13,220 nucleotides of DNA from Chromatiales bacterium (GCA_031177845.1 JAPSGG010000007.1:1-13220); one strand, 5' to 3'. Positions 1 through 7,453 are shown, counted from the first letter of the stretch. Numbers and translations are program-made. The notes: generated by a model not told the origin, from the letters alone.

Positions 1-2936
1 TCGAGGTATTGCCGCTTTATGCGCGCCTATCGGCCGCAGAGCAGAATCGTGTGTTCGAACCGCACGGTGGTCGCCGCGTTGTGCTGGCCACCAATGTGGC
101 GGAGACCTCGCTGACTGTGCCCGGCATCCGGTACGTCATCGACACGGGCATAGCGCGCGTCAGCCGCTACAGCGTGCGCGGCAAGGTCCAGCGCCTCGTC
201 TTGGAGCCCATCTCTCAAGCCTCGGCCCAGCAACGTCTGGGGCGCTGCGGCCGCGTCGCACCGGGCATCTGCGTCCGGCTTTACTCGCAGGAGGATCTGG
301 AGGCGCGTCCGGCCTTTACCGACCCCGAAATCCAGCGCACCAATCTCGCTGCGGTCATTCTGCAGATGAAACACCTCGGACTAGGCGAAGTGAAGACTTT
401 TCCGTTCCTGGACCCGCCCGGCCGGCGTCTCGTTAATGATGGCCATCGATTACTGGAAGTACTGGGTGCGGTAGACGGCGATCGCCGGCTGACGGACACG
501 GGCCGCAAGCTTGCGCGTTTACCGGTCGACCCCAGGTTCGGACGCATGATTCTGGCGGCTGGAAAGGAGCACTGCCTGAGCGAGGTACTGATTATCGTCA
601 GCGCCCTGGCGGCGCAGGATCCGCGCGATCGCCCATCCGAGAGTCAGCAGACCGCGGATGAAAAGCAGCGGCGGTTCTCTGACGCGCGTTCGGACTTCCT
701 TGCCTACATCAATCTCTGGAACTTCATCGAGGCACAAGCGCTATCCAGCGCCAGGCTGCGCAAGCTGTGTAAACAGTATTTCTTGTCGTATGTCAGACTG
801 CGTGAGTGGCAGGATATCCACCGGCAGCTATGCGATGAGGTGCGTTCGTTGAAACTTGGTACAAATCAGCAGCGGACTCAATCATCGACCGATTACGCCG
901 CCGTACACCGGGCGCTGCTCGCTGGATTGGTCGACCATATCGGTTATCGAGACGATGAGCGGCAATTCATGGGCGCGCGCAGCCGCAGGTTCTTTATATT
1001 TCCTGGTTCGGGATTGCACCAGAGACCTCCCAAATGGGTGATGGCGGCCGAGATGGTCGAAACCACGCGCCTTTACGCCCGTACCGTCGCCCGAATCGAG
1101 CCGCGATGGGCGGAAGAGGCCGCAGCACATATGGTCAGGCGCGACTACTTCGAGCCCCATTGGCAGGCCGACCGGGCGCGGGTCTCGGCTTACGAGCGGG
1201 TCACACTGTTCGGGCTGGTGGTAACCACCCGCAGACCGGTGGATTACGGAAAGATAGATCCAGCGCAAGCCCGCGAGATATTCATCCGGGAGGCGCTGGT
1301 GGAAGGTCGTTACCGCACCCAGTCGGCCTTTTTCCACCACAACCGCAAGCTGATCGAAGAGATCCAAGAGATGGAAGAGCGGGCGCGCCGCCGCGATATC
1401 TTGATCGATCAGGACGCGCTATTTCAGCTCTACGCACGGCACATCCCCGCGGACGTCCATACCGGCGCCGGGTTCGAGCAATGGCTGCTGGCCGCCGCTC
1501 ATGAGCAACGACTATTCCTGACCCGGCAACAGCTCATGCGTCACGGTGCGGAGAATGTCACGGCCGACGCTTTCCCGTCCTACATGGAAGTCGCGGGCGC
1601 GCGGCTGCCGCTCGATTATCGTTTCGAGCCCGGCCATGAGGCGGATGGGGTGACGCTGACCGTGCCCTTGGCCATGCTGAATCAGCTGGACGCTCGCCGC
1701 TTTGAGTGGTTGGTGCCGGGGCTTTTGAAGGAGAAGGTCGTGGCCCTGATCAGGACTCTACCTAAGGAGCTCAGGCGCAATTTTGTACCTGCCTTGGACT
1801 TTGCACAGGCGTGCATGGAGGCCGTGCCGTTCGCCCGCAGTGCCTTAACAGACGGGCTCACGGATACACTCCGGCGCATGACCGGCGTGGAGGTACCGCC
1901 GGATGCTTGGACATTGGACGCACTGCCACCGCATCTCAGGCTGCGCTTCATGGTCATTGGCGAACAGGACATCGTGGCTCAGGGACGTGATCTGAAGGAG
2001 CTGCAGGCGCGGTTGAGGCACAACGCCGCCGTCGGCTTTCAGTCTCTGCCCATGGGCGAGTTCGAACGCAGCGGCTTGAGCGACTGGGATTTCGGTCCGC
2101 TGCCAGAGGCGATCGAGATCAAGCAGCAGAGCGTGAGGTTCAAGGGTTGTCCGGCCCTGATCGATGACGGTAACAGCGTCTCGCTGCAGCTGATGGACAC
2201 ACCTGAGCGGGCGCGGCATTGCTCACGCACTGGCATACGTAGGCTATACATGCTGCGGCTCAACGAGCAGGTAAAATACCTGTGCAAGAACCTACCGCAC
2301 ATCCGGGAGCTGTGCCTACATTACCAGACCGTCGGCAGTTGCGAGTCGCTTAAGACTGAATTGGTCGAAACCACATTTCGTCGAGTCTTTATCGATGATC
2401 AGCCCTTGCCCCGGAATAAGGACACCTTTGAAGCCCGCCTGGCGCCGGGTCGCGAACAGCTCGTCGCGGTCCTCAACGCGCTATGCGAGGTGCTTGACGT
2501 CATCCTCGCGCGGCATCATCACGTCCGGCATCGGCTGAAGAGCGAGATCCCGAGCGGCTATGAGTCGGCTCGTGCGGACCTCGATTCTCAGCTGAGCCAT
2601 CTTGTATATCCTGGCTTTGTTGAGCGTACGCCCGCGCGCTGGTTGGCCCACATCTCGCGCTATCTACTAGCGGTAGAGGCCCGCCTGGTCAGGCTCGCGC
2701 GCGATCCCGCCAAGGACCGGCAATTACAACGCAAGATCGAGCCCTTCTGGCAGCGCTGCATAATGCATATGGCCGGCGCGGAAGGCGAAGGGCCCTCGGA
2801 AGACGCATTCGAGATGTACCGCTGGCTGGTCGAGGAGTACCGGGTGTCGTTGTTCGCCCAGCAACTCGGCACCGCGGTAAAGATCTCGGCGAAACGCCTG
2901 GAGGCGCAATGGGATCGCGTGGCGCGGCAGGTTTAA
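1..2936 (+). CDS. hrpA: ATP-dependent RNA helicase HrpA, 5' end outside the window
   Basis: DEAH-box (SF2) RNA helicase, known in E. coli for mRNA processing and for resolving stalled or collided ribosomes. The reading frame is open from the left edge (codons at 3, 6, 9), so the start, the Walker A and the DEAH box lie upstream. Counting from the codon at 9, the visible part begins near motif IV (LPLYARL), then motif V (ATNVAETSLTVPG, 27-39) and motif VI (QASAQQRLGRCGR, 70-82). These are followed by the HA2/winged-helix and OB-fold regions and a long HrpA-specific C-terminal domain. The last segment (SLFAQQLGTAVKISAKRL) matches the end of E. coli HrpA, so the 3' end is complete. About 977 codons are present against about 1300 residues in E. 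coli HrpA. No frame disruption was seen. It ends in TAA, with a gene remnant directly after it on the same strand. Confidence 0.96.
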   Translation, partial: EVLPLYARLSAAEQNRVFEPHGGRRVVLATNVAETSLTVPGIRYVIDTGIARVSRYSVRGKVQRLVLEPISQASAQQRLGRCGRVAPGICVRLYSQEDLEARPAFTDPEIQRTNLAAVILQMKHLGLGEVKTFPFLDPPGRRLVNDGHRLLEVLGAVDGDRRLTDTGRKLARLPVDPRFGRMILAAGKEHCLSEVLIIVSALAAQDPRDRPSESQQTADEKQRRFSDARSDFLAYINLWNFIEAQALSSARLRKLCKQYFLSYVRLREWQDIHRQLCDEVRSLKLGTNQQRTQSSTDYAAVHRALLAGLVDHIGYRDDERQFMGARSRRFFIFPGSGLHQRPPKWVMAAEMVETTRLYARTVARIEPRWAEEAAAHMVRRDYFEPHWQADRARVSAYERVTLFGLVVTTRRPVDYGKIDPAQAREIFIREALVEGRYRTQSAFFHHNRKLIEEIQEMEERARRRDILIDQDALFQLYARHIPADVHTGAGFEQWLLAAAHEQRLFLTRQQLMRHGAENVTADAFPSYMEVAGARLPLDYRFEPGHEADGVTLTVPLAMLNQLDARRFEWLVPGLLKEKVVALIRTLPKELRRNFVPALDFAQACMEAVPFARSALTDGLTDTLRRMTGVEVPPDAWTLDALPPHLRLRFMVIGEQDIVAQGRDLKELQARLRHNAAVGFQSLPMGEFERSGLSDWDFGPLPEAIEIKQQSVRFKGCPALIDDGNSVSLQLMDTPERARHCSRTGIRRLYMLRLNEQVKYLCKNLPHIRELCLHYQTVGSCESLKTELVETTFRRVFIDDQPLPRNKDTFEARLAPGREQLVAVLNALCEVLDVILARHHHVRHRLKSEIPSGYESARADLDSQLSHLVYPGFVERTPARWLAHISRYLLAVEARLVRLARDPAKDRQLQRKIEPFWQRCIMHMAGAEGEGPSEDAFEMYRWLVEEYRVSLFAQQLGTAVKISAKRLEAQWDRVARQV

Positions 2937-2994
2937 GGGTGTGCGATGCTCCTTGTCGGCGTGGGCTAGACCTGTGGATACATCTGTCCCGATT

Positions 2995-3180
2995 ATGCCC
3001 GTGCGCGGTAAATTCAGTCATGGCGAGCAACCCACCATAGCCGACGTATGCCTGGTGCCGGAAATCTGGTTTGTGCTGCGGCTGGGCCTTGATCTGCCCG
3101 CTTATCCGACGATCGAGCGGATCTACGACCGCTGTATGGAACTTGACGCCCTCAGTAGCGTCGCGCTGGACTTGTCGTAA
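2995..3180 (+). pseudogene. Remnant of maleylacetoacetate isomerase / zeta-class GST (C-terminal fragment)
   Basis: An open frame from a GTG at 2941 to TAA at 3178-3180 encodes 79 residues. From about the ATG at 2995 the translation reads GKFSHGEQPTIADVCLVPEI, then DLPAYPTIERI. This is the hallmark C-terminal helical region of maleylacetoacetate isomerase and zeta-class glutathione transferases (consensus roughly F-x-G-D-x-PT-x-ADxCLVPQ followed by D-x-x-x-YPTI). Family members are about 210-220 residues. Here only about 55 residues are recognisable and the glutathione-binding thioredoxin fold is absent. The codons upstream of 2995, back to hrpA, show no family similarity, and the C-terminus stops about ten residues early. 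No good ribosome binding site precedes 2995. I infer a dead gene fragment. The alternative is a small expressed protein starting at 2941, which I consider unlikely. Confidence 0.7.
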
Positions 3181-3204
3181 CTGATGGCGGGGCTGATGGC
3201 GGGG
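3181..3204. repeat. Perfect 12-bp tandem duplication
   Basis: CTGATGGCGGGG occurs twice head to tail (3181-3192 and 3193-3204), immediately after the stop codon of the isomerase remnant. It is a simple local duplication in noncoding DNA and supports the view that this junction is decaying. Confidence 0.85.
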
Positions 3205-3225
3205 GATCCGTGCGAAAATCCCCGC
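3199..3225. terminator. Possible bulged hairpin at a convergent gene junction
   Basis: GCGGGGGAT (3199-3207) can pair with ATCCCCGC (3218-3225) if one G is bulged, leaving a 10-nt loop. It lies 11 nt beyond the stop codon of the minus-strand FadL-family gene, where a terminator would be expected. There is no T-run on either strand after the stem, so it is not a canonical intrinsic terminator. Low confidence. Confidence 0.25.
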
Positions 3226-3236
3226 AGCTGCTCTGC

Positions 3237-4484
3237 CTATTCAAAGCGCCATTTGAACTGCGCGCTCAAGATGTCCCCTTCGCCCTCAAATCGACCGGCA
3301 AGATTGTGCTGCAATCCATTGTACAGTCGAGGGTCGAGCAAAAAGGGGTAGGCGTATCCCACATCAAGCGAAATCCGCGGAGTAGGTGAGTAGCCGATCC
3401 CGAACGCCACCCATACGAGGTCCTCGGCCGGGATCAGCGCGGTACTCGCCTGGCGCATTGGAATCGGACTCTGATCGTAGGCCGCGCCCAGGCGGTATTT
3501 CCATTGCTCGTTATGGCGATAGTTCAGGCCAAGCGTATAGCGATACGTGCTGTCCCAATCGTCGGTGGTTATATCGCCAGATCGGGACCCGCTAGACGCT
3601 ATGCGCAAGTCATCGAATTGACTCCAGTTCACCCAGGTCACGTCGCCCGCGAGACTCCATCGTTCGTTGAACCGGTGAGAAGCCCCGACGGCAAAGGATT
3701 CAGGCAAACCAAGACCCGCGATAGCGGCCTGGTCGGTCAGCCGCGCAAGATCGGTTGACAACAGGGGGCCCGCCGTGTGGAACACAGTCTCGTCTTCAAC
3801 GCTGAGCGACATGCCCGACCGGTAACGCATCCCTAAGCGGGTGCCCTCGCCGAGCGCCAACGTCGCGCCGAGATTGTACCCGTAGCCCACACCCTCGGCT
3901 TCCAAGCTGCCCGCCTGACTCCCGGCCAGACTTGCGGGCGTGTACGCGATGGCATCCGAACAGCTATATAGCGGTAGCAGGCCCGCCTCTTCCAGCGCCA
4001 TGCAATTCGAATACTGGCCAGCGTGACGGGCGTGCGCCGATCCGAAGTATCCGGCGTTCAAACCGACTGATAGCAAGAGACGATCATTGATCGAGTAGGC
4101 CAGACTGGGCGCCAGATTCACGTTACGCGCTCCCGAGGAGAAGCCTGGACCGATCGCACCGATATCCAAACCGAGAATCGCGCTGTCGGTCAACGGGTAC
4201 GTATAGAAGAAGGAGCTGGCCTCGGAGTGTGGCGCAGCATCCAAGGCAAACCTCTGCCCGGCAAAGTCCAATCTTGGCGTAATGGCGCGAGCGCCCGCCG
4301 CCAGCTGCGGTTCATGATTCGCATCGGGCGTGGCCGAATTCTGCCACGCCAGCAACATGCCTGGCGATTGTGTCATTGTCCATGCATCAGCCACGTCGCC
4401 CGCCTGTGCACTTGCACAAAACGCGGCATTTAACGCAAAGCAAAGGGATGCTGCCAGGTGGCTTACTGAGAGTGCGGTTTTCAT
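3237..4484 (-). CDS. FadL-family (OMPP1/TodX) outer membrane channel
   Basis: Predicted 415-residue outer membrane beta-barrel of the family that moves long-chain fatty acids or other hydrophobic compounds across the outer membrane. The ATG at 4484 is chosen because it has a GGGAGA ribosome site 6 nt upstream and starts a clean signal peptide (MKTALSV..., ending ASAQA about residue 28). An in-frame ATG at 4529 lies upstream of the predicted transcription start and leaves the signal sequence internal. Barrel features are alternating hydrophobic strands, the family signature ESFAVGASHRFNERWSLAGD then VTWVNWSQFDDLRI, and a C-terminal phenylalanine (FKWRFE, F next to last). Two cysteines in one loop (SNCMA and YSCSD) could form a disulfide. 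The N-terminal hatch looks shortened: the mature protein begins close to a SPGM sequence in place of the usual NPAGM. The substrate cannot be told. It is probably monocistronic or follows the thioesterase 82 nt upstream. Confidence 0.88.
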   Translation of the reverse strand: MKTALSVSHLAASLCFALNAAFCASAQAGDVADAWTMTQSPGMLLAWQNSATPDANHEPQLAAGARAITPRLDFAGQRFALDAAPHSEASSFFYTYPLTDSAILGLDIGAIGPGFSSGARNVNLAPSLAYSINDRLLLSVGLNAGYFGSAHARHAGQYSNCMALEEAGLLPLYSCSDAIAYTPASLAGSQAGSLEAEGVGYGYNLGATLALGEGTRLGMRYRSGMSLSVEDETVFHTAGPLLSTDLARLTDQAAIAGLGLPESFAVGASHRFNERWSLAGDVTWVNWSQFDDLRIASSGSRSGDITTDDWDSTYRYTLGLNYRHNEQWKYRLGAAYDQSPIPMRQASTALIPAEDLVWVAFGIGYSPTPRISLDVGYAYPFLLDPRLYNGLQHNLAGRFEGEGDILSAQFKWRFE

Positions 4485-4519
4485 GGCGGTTCTCCCGACC
4501 TCAATTCGGCCGATAAATG

Positions 4520-4550
4520 AGTATAGCATTTAGCCCAACTTTTGTTGCAA
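4520..4550 (-). promoter_or_regulatory. Extended -10 promoter for the FadL-family gene
   Basis: On the minus strand TGCTATACT (4520-4528) is an extended -10 element of the sigma-70 type. A TTGCAA (4545-4550) sits 19 bp further up as a weak -35. The implied start near 4513 gives a leader of about 29 nt with the ribosome site of the gene. The -35 lies inside a perfect 10-bp palindrome, TGTTGCAACA (4543-4552), which could be an operator. Assignment is by consensus only. Confidence 0.5.
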
Positions 4551-4566
4551 CAGCACCACCCGCCGA

Positions 4567-4971
4567 TCAGCCAATCGGTACCGGTCGCGGCCTGCCCTTA
4601 TCATCGATTGCTACGTAGGTGAGCCGGGCATCGGATATCTTTATGCATTCCGGCTTCACCGGATTGCGCTGCGCATAGACCTCAACGCCCACCTGCAGCG
4701 AGGTGTGGCCAACCTCTATGACATCCGCATACAGGCTTAGTATGTCGCCCACGAACACCGGCTTTAGAAACGTCATCGCGTTCACCGCCACCGTGACGAC
4801 CCGACCTCTGGCGCGCAGCACGGCGGGGATGCTGCCGGCGATATCCACCTGAGACATGATCCAACCGCCGAAGATATCGCCGCCCAGGTTGGTGTGGGCC
4901 GGTGTCGCCGGAACCCGCAGAACCGGGATACGGTGCGCGGGCAGACCCTGCTCGTGATCGATCACAGGCAC
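4567..4971 (-). CDS. YciA-type acyl-CoA thioesterase (hotdog fold)
   Basis: Predicted 134-residue cytoplasmic hotdog-fold enzyme that hydrolyses acyl-CoA to free acid and CoA. The family signature is clear: HTNLGGDIFGGWIMSQVDIA at residues 26-45, matching the TNANGDIFGGWLMSQMD of E. coli and Haemophilus YciA. Asp43 aligns with the Asp assigned as catalytic in the Haemophilus enzyme. RVVTVAVNAMTFLKPVFVGD (57-76) forms the next conserved block, and the tail YVAIDDKGRPRPVP is typical. Length is normal for the family. The frame starts at GTG 4971 because a stop codon lies immediately upstream; a second GTG at 4965 is the only close alternative. Neither has a strong ribosome site. It is divergent from nadA. 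Its position upstream of a possible lipid transporter on the same strand fits fatty-acid metabolism, but this is inference. Confidence 0.92.
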   Translation of the reverse strand: MPVIDHEQGLPAHRIPVLRVPATPAHTNLGGDIFGGWIMSQVDIAGSIPAVLRARGRVVTVAVNAMTFLKPVFVGDILSLYADVIEVGHTSLQVGVEVYAQRNPVKPECIKISDARLTYVAIDDKGRPRPVPIG

Positions 4972-5008
4972 CTAATGGTTGAGTTCAGTATCCCTCTTTA
5001 GGAACAAA

Positions 5009-5036
5009 GATATACCCGCGTTGTTGCGGCGATCAA
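5009..5036 (-). promoter_or_regulatory. Candidate promoter for the thioesterase gene
   Basis: On the minus strand TTGATC (5031-5036) and TATATC (5009-5014) are 16 bp apart, each with four of six consensus bases. They would place the transcript start about 30 nt before the GTG at 4971. The position between divergent genes is right, but the match is modest. Confidence 0.35.
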
Positions 5037-5161
5037 GTGTGGCCGGTCAGCCCTTGACTATACTGCAGCAAGGCACCATGTTTATTAGCTGTAAACCAAA
5101 CTCATGTGCTACAAGCGTTCGCGCCCGCGTTTCCGGCGCGATTTCACCGACGAGAAATCTG

Positions 5162-6214
5162 ATGAATCTTTCAGTCAGCACGCCGGTCTCGCCGCTGCGA
5201 GACATACCGTCCACCGATGCCGTGGCCTTGCGCCAGCCGCGCTATACGGCATCCGAGCGACTGACTAAGATCGAGCACATCAAACGCCTGTTTAAGGCCC
5301 AGGATGCAGTGCTGGTTGCGCACTACTACACCGACCCGGACCTCCAGCTCATCGCCGACGAGACCGGCGGCTGCGTGTCCGACTCGCTGGAAATGGCGCG
5401 GTTTGGCAACACGCATCCGGCAAGCACGCTGGTGGTCGCCGGGGTGCGGTTTATGGGCGAGACTGCCAAGATATTAAATCCCGAAAAACGCGTGCTGATG
5501 CCCACCCTGGAGGCAGAATGCTCGCTGGACTTGAGCTGCCCGCCGCAAGCCTTTAACGCCTTCTGCGACACCTATCCCGACCGCACGGTCGTCGTCTACG
5601 CCAATACCAGTGCCGAGGTCAAGGCGCGCGCGGATTGGGTGGTCACATCCAGCATCGCGGTCAGGGTGATCAGCCACCTGATGGACGAAGATCAAAAGAT
5701 TTTGTGGGCACCAGACAGATATCTGGGGCGTTACCTTCAGCAGGTCACCGGCGCCGACATGATCATCTGGCAAGGCGCCTGCATCGTTCACGAGGAGTTC
5801 AAGTCTGAAGGCATACGCCGCCTCAAGCAGGAACATCCCGAAGCGGCCGTACTGGTGCATCCCGAATCGCCTGCAGAAGTCATTGAGATGGCAGACGTCG
5901 TGGGTTCGACCACGGCGCTGATCAAGGCCGCCCGCGACCTGCCTAATACGAGGCTGATCGTCGCGACTGATCGCGGCATCTTCTACAAGATGCAACAGGC
6001 CGCGCCCGAGAAGACGCTCATCGAGGCGCCCACGTATGGCGAGGGTGCGACCTGCAAGAGCTGCGCGCACTGCCCGTGGATGGCCATGAACGGCCTGCAC
6101 AACCTGGAACAGGTGTTAGAGACCGGCACCAACGAAATCCACGTCGACGAACAGGTAAGAATCAAGGCGCTGCGCGCGACGCAGCGCATGCTGGACTTCG
6201 TGCGCAAGGATTAG
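5162..6214 (+). CDS. nadA: Quinolinate synthase NadA
   Basis: Condenses iminoaspartate with dihydroxyacetone phosphate to quinolinate in de novo NAD biosynthesis; a [4Fe-4S] enzyme of the cytoplasm. The 350-residue product matches E. coli NadA throughout, including [19 protein letters not shown] (52-70), [29 protein letters not shown] (119-127), [15 protein letters not shown] and [20 protein letters not shown] (293-312). Cluster ligands are expected to be Cys120, Cys207 and one cysteine of the C298-x2-C301-x2-C304 motif, by analogy Cys304. The frame is open further upstream to 4979, but similarity starts only after the ATG at 5162, which is preceded by a weak GAGAAA ribosome site. The extra 61 codons look noncoding. 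No nadB or nadC is present, so the gene seems to stand alone. It ends 45 nt from the convergent response-regulator gene. Confidence 0.97.
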   Translation: MNLSVSTPVSPLRDIPSTDAVALRQPRYTASERLTKIEHIKRLFKAQDAVLVAHYYTDPDLQLIADETGGCVSDSLEMARFGNTHPASTLVVAGVRFMGETAKILNPEKRVLMPTLEAECSLDLSCPPQAFNAFCDTYPDRTVVVYANTSAEVKARADWVVTSSIAVRVISHLMDEDQKILWAPDRYLGRYLQQVTGADMIIWQGACIVHEEFKSEGIRRLKQEHPEAAVLVHPESPAEVIEMADVVGSTTALIKAARDLPNTRLIVATDRGIFYKMQQAAPEKTLIEAPTYGEGATCKSCAHCPWMAMNGLHNLEQVLETGTNEIHVDEQVRIKALRATQRMLDFVRKD

Positions 6215-6259
6215 CTACCGCTGATAATGCAAGGTATTTGCCGATGGTCGGCCACGGGC

Positions 6260-6771
6260 TCAGGCCGCGCGGAGTTTCTCTTGTAGCAGTGCTAGGCCCG
6301 GCTCCAATCCAAGCTGCAAGCGCTCGCTGCCATAGGCCAGCAGTGTTCGCAGTTGGGTAAGCAGCCTACTGAGCTGTTCATCGACCTCTTCGTTCCGACC
6401 CGCATTGATGAGCTTGACCGCCTCATCCAGGGTCAACACGCCGAGTATAGCGGGAGCGTCGGCGCAGGAAATCTCCGCCTCGGTCTGTTCAACTCGCCGA
6501 TGAACAGGCGATCACCCCCGCCGCCGACCGCGGCGGTCAGCTGTTCCTCTGCCAGTTTGAGGATCTCACTAAAATGAGGGGCTTGTTTGGCTGCCCCGGT
6601 GATCATTCCGGCGCTCGCCGTAAGTTTGAAGCGCCTATCGCCAAAACAATACACCGAATTACCGATGATTCTGTGGATGCGCTCCGCGGCGTTGGTAGCT
6701 GCAAACCGGGTGACGCTCGGCGTAACAATCGTGAATTCGGCCAGGCCGGCCAGTTCGGGCAACCGCGTCAT
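6260..6771 (-). pseudogene. Out-of-frame remainder of the REC-GGDEF regulator gene
   Basis: This is the 3' continuation of the response-regulator gene that starts at 7453. From 6771 to about 6495 a second frame carries the rest of a GGDEF-like domain: GLAEFTIVTPSVTRFAATNA, KLTASAGMITG, LKLAEEQLTAAVGGGGDRLF. This continues exactly where the upstream frame leaves off (VAR-T-G). Around 6490-6511 the coding signal moves back to the original frame. It then reads VEQTEAEISC...LTLDEAVKLINAG...LLTQLRTLLAYGSERLQLGL...LLQEKLRAA and stops at TGA 6260-6262. These about 77 residues are helical and, as far as I recall, resemble the C-terminal tails of related REC-GGDEF proteins. Two shifts are needed, so this is a pseudogene, unless the assembly is in error. 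The restored protein would have about 396 residues. Confidence 0.72.
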
Positions 6772-7453
6772 CTTTACGCAGGCACTCGCTTATGGCTTGG
6801 CTTACATGGATCAACACCTTCTCGGCGATCTGCCTGCCTGTCTTCTTGAACAATAGATCAAACTTATCCAGCTCAATACACAGCACCGTAAGCGCGGCAG
6901 TCTGATGCGCAGTGGACGCCAGCAGCGCGGGTCCGTGTTCTTGCAGATAGCGTTGGTTCGCCAAGCCTGTCACGAGGTCCACGGTGCTCCTTCTGGCGAG
7001 CAGCTCACGCGCCTGTTCCAACTGGCGGCTGGTGTGGTCGGCCTTCGCATGCACGTTCGCCCGGGCCCTGAGCTGGATCGAATCGAATGGCTTGGAGATG
7101 AAATTGCTCGCACCCAGCGTCATAGCCTGATGCCGCATCTTTTCGTCGTCTTCATGGCCGGTCATGATGATCACCGGCAGCCTGTTGATGCGCGCGTGGG
7201 CGGACTCACGGATGTCACGCAGTAACTGGAATCCGTTCCTATTGGGCATTGTCAGGTCCGCGAAAACGACCTGAATCGTGTGATCACGCGAGATGATCTC
7301 CCACGCGATATTGCCATCCTTGGCCTCGATGACGGTGAAGTCCTGTCCCAGGATCCGCTGGATGGCCTTACGCATGACCTGGGAATCATCGACCACCAGC
7401 ACGCTCGGCTTTTCCAGCGTAATCTGGTGCATATCAAGATCATTGCCTGCCAC
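6659..7453 (-). CDS. Response regulator, REC domain plus start of a degenerate GGDEF domain, truncated by frameshift
   Basis: As read, 264 residues. Residues 17-135 are a complete phospho-receiver domain: acidic pair Asp22-Asp23 (VLVVDDS), phospho-acceptor Asp66 (VVFADLTMP), Thr98 (IIMTG) and Lys121 (ISKPFD). A linker helix leads into the beginning of a GGDEF-like domain: VDLVTGLANQRYL (158-170, like DxLTGLxNRR) and LDKFDLLFKKTG (195-206, like DxFKxxNDxxG). After VAR at 231-233 the frame leaves the family pattern and runs about 30 unrelated residues to a stop. The GTG start at 7453 is fixed by an AAGGAGG ribosome site 8 nt upstream and overlaps the preceding gene by 14 nt. As a protein it would be a receiver with half of an output domain. 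Whether the receiver alone works is unknown. No sensor kinase is in the window. Confidence 0.8.
   Translation of the reverse strand: MAGNDLDMHQITLEKPSVLVVDDSQVMRKAIQRILGQDFTVIEAKDGNIAWEIISRDHTIQVVFADLTMPNRNGFQLLRDIRESAHARINRLPVIIMTGHEDDEKMRHQAMTLGASNFISKPFDSIQLRARANVHAKADHTSRQLEQARELLARRSTVDLVTGLANQRYLQEHGPALLASTAHQTAALTVLCIELDKFDLLFKKTGRQIAEKVLIHVSQAISECLRKDDAVARTGRPGRIHDCYAERHPVCSYQRRGAHPQNHR
6744..6751. repeat. 4-bp tandem duplication GGCC-GGCC that breaks the reading frame
   Basis: The sequence GGCCGGCC lies at the exact point where the REC-GGDEF frame is lost. Removing one GGCC unit makes the coding strand read VAR-T-GLAEFTIV, which is the expected order of the degenerate GGDEF signature. 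The duplication is therefore the simplest cause of the first frameshift. Confidence 0.7.

Noticed and set aside
882..1504. Open frames of 156-161 codons inside hrpA on both strands
   Set aside because: They lie wholly inside a gene that matches HrpA throughout. High GC produces long shadow frames; their translations resemble no protein family.
4484..4529. FadL-family start at the upstream ATG 4529
   Set aside because: It overlaps the -10 element and places 15 residues in front of a clean signal peptide. The ATG at 4484 has a good ribosome site.
5054..5064. TTGACT and TATACT as a nadA promoter
   Set aside because: The two boxes overlap each other, and neither has a partner at 16-18 bp. A -10 role for TATACT alone is possible but not supportable.
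4979..5161. Upstream extension of the nadA frame from a TTG at 4979, including an ATG at 5078
   Set aside because: The 61 extra codons show no NadA similarity, overlap the divergent promoter region and lack ribosome sites. The ATG at 5162 fits family length.
6240..6252. Hairpin GCCGA-TGG-TCGGC between nadA and the response regulator as a terminator
   Set aside because: The stem is only 5 bp with a 3-nt loop, and no T-run follows on either strand. It is within chance expectation.
6574..7225. Plus-strand open frames opposite the response-regulator gene
   Set aside because: The minus strand carries clear receiver and GGDEF-like motifs. The plus-strand translations are shadows with no recognisable pattern.
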